From Parvibaculaceae bacterium PLY_AMNH_Bact1 (lineage in GTDB: Bacteria > Pseudomonadota > Alphaproteobacteria > Parvibaculales > Parvibaculaceae): a DNA stretch of 64,000 nt. The notes under the pieces were generated by a model. That model ran no database searches. It was not told where the DNA came from and saw only the letters and a list, made by a program, of their open reading frames with translations. Position numbers and translations under genes: made by a program. Below are positions 60,692-64,000 of the stretch, in pieces. The first letter of the stretch is position 1; each line of letters starts with the position of its first letter. The stretch spans positions 62,001 through 126,000 of the forward strand of contig CP126168.1 in the NCBI GenBank assembly GCA_032881465.1, read 5' to 3'.

Positions 60692-63316
60692 ATGGGGGCA
60701 TTGAATCTGATTGTGCAGGTTCGATGCGAGATGCAGGTCATGGCGTCGGGCTTTAGTGGGACCAGATCCCGCTTTCAGATCGGTTTTGGGAGTGCTGCTT
60801 TGTGGGCCGCGTTTGCTGCGCCGGCACGGGCAGCGCCTGTGGATGCTCCTGACCCACTGCTCGCTATAACACCCTTTCTGGAAATGTTGGGCGTTTCGTC
60901 TGATCTCGCCAGCGAGCCCGCCTTCATCCTGAATTTTCTGATTGCCGTCGGCGCTGTCGCATTGGCGATTGGATGCGCTTACTGGGCGGCACAATCAAGC
61001 ACAAGAACACGTCGTCAGCGGCTTGCGCATGAACAGGAAATTGTCGCCATGGGCGCGCGTGTCGACACAGTCGAAGCGATCCTTGCGTCAGAACCCGGCG
61101 CGGTTCTTATCTGGTCGCCAGACACAATGATGGCAAAGCCCGGCACCCTGCAGTCACGTCCCCAAATCGCGGGCAGTACCGTTTCATTGGCTGACCCTGC
61201 AACGGGCAATGTGGACTATGAGGATGTGCTCCGACGCCTAACGCCTGAAACAGCGGGTAGTCTGCGTAATGCCGTGGACATGTTGCGCTCGCGCGGTGCG
61301 CGCTTTTCGCTCACGGTTCATTCAGCTGATGGCCGCACCTTTGAAGCCGAGGGACGACCCGCTGGCGCACAGGCTGTTGTCTGGATTAGAGACGTTTCTG
61401 GTGAGCGCGCGGAGATCAGTCGTTTTGTCGACCGTGCAACAACGGCGGAAACCACGCGGGATCGGTTTGTCGAACATCTCAACCTTTTATCCATGCCAGC
61501 GTGGCGCCGAGATAGAGACGGCAAGCTCGAGTGGGTCAATCAGGCCTATGTCCGAGCCGTGGATATGGGGAGCGTAGAAGAAGTCATCGAAAAAAGCGCT
61601 GAGCTCTTAAGCGATGAAGTGTTGGAGAAGGCGCACCATGCAATTGCGGCAGGTGAGATATGTCATCAGCGCATGCACGCTATCGTCAGCGGCGAACGCC
61701 GCGCCCTTCATGTGACGGACATGTGTCTGTCCACCGGATCTGCCGGTGTCGCGGTTGATGTGACTGATCTCGACAACGCGGAAGGGGAACTTAAGCGCCA
61801 TATTGAAGCTCACAGCGGCACCTTGGATCGATTGGCAACGCCTGTTGCTATTTTTGGCGCGGACAAACGCCTGAAGTTCTACAATAAGGCCTATCTCAAA
61901 TTCTGGGGTCTTGATGCCGACTGGCTGGCAACAGAACCCATGGACAGCGAAGTCCTTGATGCATTGCGGGGCTCCAGGCGCCTGCCGGAACAGGCGAACT
62001 TCCAAGCCTGGAAGACGCAGATGATGGAGATATATCAGGCAACTCAACCTGTGGAAGAGTTCTGGTATTTGCCTGATGGCCAGACGGTTCAACTGATGGC
62101 CCAAGCCCATCCGCTGGGTGGTGTCATCTATATCTATGACAATGTCACCGAGCGGCTTAATCTCGAAAGCGATTACAACACCGCGTTGAGAGTGCAGGGG
62201 GAAACCCTTGATAATCTCTCTGAAGGCGTGGCGGTGTTCGGGTCGGACGGACGCCTGAAGCTTCACAATCCTGTCTATGCACAGATTTGGCGTCTCACCG
62301 AAGATCAATTGACGAAAGAGCCGCACATTGGTGACATCGTGGATGCGTGCGAGGGGCTTTACGATGATGAGTCATTCTGGATTGATCTCAAGTCGAGCCT
62401 GACTTCAGTGGAAGGCAGGCGACAGCTTTCCAATCGCATTGAACGCGCCGATGGAAGCATCATCGATTGCGCGACGGTCCCACTTCCTGATGGTGCGACG
62501 CTTCTAACCTTTGTCGACGTCACTGACGCGTCGCGGATTGAGCGCGCCCTTCGCGAGCGCAATGAAGCCCTGGAAACGGCCGACCGGCTGAAATCTGAAT
62601 TCATCAGCCATGTGTCCTATCAGCTGCGCACACCTCTCACCAACATCATCGGGTTTGGTGAGATTTTGGAAGCGGAGATGTTTGGTGAGCTTCTGCCAAA
62701 ACAGCATGAATACACGACCGGTATTCTGGACTCGTCCCACGAACTTCTGGCAACGGTGAACGACATTCTCGATCTCTCAACGATCGAGGCAGGCGCGATG
62801 ACACTCGATCTCTCCAATGTCTCCATCGCGGAGGTGATTTCCAGCGCGGAGACTTTTGCGCAGCAACGAGCTCAAAAAGCCCGAGTGTCGTTGCTCACCG
62901 ATTGTCCACCTGACATTGGTGACTTCCGCGCAGATGATAAGCGCATCCGTCAGATCATGATCAACCTGATCTCAAATGCGATCACGTTCACCCAACCTGG
63001 TGACGCGATTACAATCGGCGCGGAACGCGGAACAAACGAACTGAAGCTCTTCGTCTCTGATACAGGAGATGGCATTAAACCGGAGCATCAGGCGAGTGTG
63101 TTTGACCGCTTCGAAGCCCGTAGCGGCGCTGACAGGCGTCGTGGCGCGGGCTTGGGTCTGTCGCTGGTGAAGAGTTTTGTTGAGCTCCATGGAGGGTGGG
63201 TGACGTTGGAATCTGAACCCTCAGTAGGAACTCAGGTGACCTGCCATCTGCCTATTTTAACGCACACCCCAAGAGAAAACGGCGTAAAACAGCCAGAAAT
63301 GATCCTTGATCACTGA
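60692..63316 (+). CDS. divL: DivL-like PAS sensor (pseudo)kinase with tyrosine at the H-box
   Basis: An 874-residue cytoplasmic-membrane sensor. A hydrophobic N-terminus near residues 85-105 is followed by several PAS-type domains (about residues 130-640), then the dimerisation H-box reading HVSYQLRTPLTNIIGFGEILE (split) in which Y643 replaces the usual phospho-His. A HATPase domain follows with N-box INLISNA, DTGDG and GAGLGLSLVKS. In Caulobacter DivL, the Tyr form is a scaffold controlling CckA and polarity. Its place after ahcY matches known alphaproteobacterial order. It is expected to affect the cell cycle. Confidence 0.9.
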   Translation: MGALNLIVQVRCEMQVMASGFSGTRSRFQIGFGSAALWAAFAAPARAAPVDAPDPLLAITPFLEMLGVSSDLASEPAFILNFLIAVGAVALAIGCAYWAAQSSTRTRRQRLAHEQEIVAMGARVDTVEAILASEPGAVLIWSPDTMMAKPGTLQSRPQIAGSTVSLADPATGNVDYEDVLRRLTPETAGSLRNAVDMLRSRGARFSLTVHSADGRTFEAEGRPAGAQAVVWIRDVSGERAEISRFVDRATTAETTRDRFVEHLNLLSMPAWRRDRDGKLEWVNQAYVRAVDMGSVEEVIEKSAELLSDEVLEKAHHAIAAGEICHQRMHAIVSGERRALHVTDMCLSTGSAGVAVDVTDLDNAEGELKRHIEAHSGTLDRLATPVAIFGADKRLKFYNKAYLKFWGLDADWLATEPMDSEVLDALRGSRRLPEQANFQAWKTQMMEIYQATQPVEEFWYLPDGQTVQLMAQAHPLGGVIYIYDNVTERLNLESDYNTALRVQGETLDNLSEGVAVFGSDGRLKLHNPVYAQIWRLTEDQLTKEPHIGDIVDACEGLYDDESFWIDLKSSLTSVEGRRQLSNRIERADGSIIDCATVPLPDGATLLTFVDVTDASRIERALRERNEALETADRLKSEFISHVSYQLRTPLTNIIGFGEILEAEMFGELLPKQHEYTTGILDSSHELLATVNDILDLSTIEAGAMTLDLSNVSIAEVISSAETFAQQRAQKARVSLLTDCPPDIGDFRADDKRIRQIMINLISNAITFTQPGDAITIGAERGTNELKLFVSDTGDGIKPEHQASVFDRFEARSGADRRRGAGLGLSLVKSFVELHGGWVTLESEPSVGTQVTCHLPILTHTPRENGVKQPEMILDH

Positions 63317-63626
63317 ATGATCGCTCATTTTAAATCCGAAATCTCTGCGAATGGGCTTGTTAAACAACCTCAATCGCCCATATTCTTCCCCAGGCATTTC
63401 CAGATGAAGCGGGCCCGGTTTGTCGCCCAAATCCACAGGCGGAAATGCGCAGAATGAACGATTGGGGAGGTTCTGTTTCAATTGAACCTCTCCGGGAATT
63501 TCACGATCAATTCGTAGCGGGACCGCGAGCCCAACACCCTCTAATGAGGGTTGATGATCACCAGTCCAACGTTGATCCGACCACACCAGAGGATCACAGG
63601 GGCTGTTCGCGTAGAGGGAGAGATGC
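63317..63626. other. Intergenic region before the iron-sulfur subunit gene
   Basis: 310 bp. A minus-strand open frame spans it but has no ribosome site and reads antisense to both neighbours. A GAGGGAGAG ribosome site at the right end serves the gene at 63627. Confidence 0.4.
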
Positions 63627-64000
63627 ATGACTATTTCGCTCACCATTAATGGTAAGAGCCACGAGCTGGACGTTGAGCCAGACATGCCGCTTTTGTGGGT
63701 CCTTCGGGATGAGTTGGGCATGACGGGGACAAAATTCGGCTGCGGTGTTTCAGCCTGTGGTGCCTGCACTGTGCATGTAAATGGCGAGGCCATGCGCACA
63801 TGTGCGACCCCGATTAGCGCTGTAGCCGGAACTGAAATTACCACCATCGAAGGATTGAACGAAGGCGGGCCAGATCTCACAGCGCTTCAGCAGGCCTGGG
63901 TCGATCATCAGGTGCCACAATGTGGCTATTGCCAGTCTGGCATGTTGATGGCTGTCTCATCGCTTCTCTCAGAAAACCCGAACCCATCAGACGATGAGAT
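63627..64000 (+). CDS. (2Fe-2S) small subunit of a molybdenum hydroxylase (partial)
   Basis: The first 124 residues of a CoxS/IorA-type ferredoxin-like subunit. The plant-type 2Fe-2S cluster Cys pattern [10 protein letters not shown] with a fourth Cys in MRTCATPI is seen near residues 39-60. The second cluster domain begins with CGYCQSG near residue 100. The window end cuts the gene. The large molybdopterin subunit should follow beyond 64000. Related enzymes oxidise aldehydes, isoquinoline or CO; which one cannot be decided. GGGAGAG precedes ATG 63627. Confidence 0.88.
   Translation, partial: MTISLTINGKSHELDVEPDMPLLWVLRDELGMTGTKFGCGVSACGACTVHVNGEAMRTCATPISAVAGTEITTIEGLNEGGPDLTALQQAWVDHQVPQCGYCQSGMLMAVSSLLSENPNPSDDE

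Noticed and set aside
63257-63880. Minus-strand 207-codon frame at the right end
   Set aside because: It overlaps the ends of divL and the iron-sulfur subunit gene and has no recognisable features or ribosome site.

Overview
The window looks like chromosomal DNA of an alphaproteobacterium. The strongest sign is the right-hand block chvI - chvG - hprK - EIIA(Man) - HPr - ahcY - divL (about 55.0-63.3 kb). The short proteobacterial HprK and a DivL with tyrosine in place of the phospho-accepting histidine are both typical of that class. pckA, a DUF1302 outer-membrane-type protein, a cytochrome P450 and many TetR regulators fit a Parvibaculales/Rhizobiales-like, probably marine or lipid-degrading organism. 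That placement is inference; no 16S gene is present.

Layout. (1) 0-3.7 kb: cytochrome P450, AlkB-like dioxygenase and SulP anion transporter. (2) 3.7-33.3 kb: a large exopolysaccharide (EPS) locus. It holds ugd, a WbaP-type priming transferase, two Wzy/WaaL-type membrane proteins, an ExoP/Wzc-type chain-length tyrosine kinase, an acyltransferase, two sulfotransferases, a flippase, a pyruvyl transferase, two glycosyltransferases, fcl and gmd for GDP-fucose, a LapG-like peptidase, a Wza-type export lipoprotein and an outer-membrane beta-barrel. The predicted product is a fucose-containing polymer with acetyl, pyruvyl and sulfate groups. (3) 5.4-11.6 kb: a mobile island inside that locus. A complete IS3-type insertion sequence (5578-7089) interrupts a small gene. 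Next to it is a compact element with an AlpA-like excisionase, a Rep_trans-like replication protein, an unknown RarA-tail-like protein, a tyrosine recombinase and an antisense XRE regulator. (4) 33.4-47 kb: phosphatase, tRNA-Arg, several regulators with recognisable operators, ABC ATPase, polA, map, a limonene-epoxide-hydrolase-like protein, a GST-like protein and DUF1302. (5) 47.4-54.8 kb: pckA, GNAT, HugZ-like protein, MATE pump, TetR, YHS protein and M20 peptidase. (6) 55-64 kb: the ChvI/ChvG - PTS - ahcY - divL block, then the start of a molybdenum-hydroxylase iron-sulfur subunit cut by the window end.

The observations most worth checking are these. The small replicating or integrating element at 7.2-11.5 kb carries a 24-bp near-repeat built on TGTCCCGGGACA, and its recombinase tail is antisense to an XRE gene. 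The EPS tyrosine kinase gene is broken by an exact 7-bp tandem duplication, so a single slippage event would restore it, as in phase variation. The EPS cluster carries unusual decoration genes. Three TetR-family genes and one WYL regulator have clear palindromic operators that name their likely targets. DivL carries tyrosine at the H-box.
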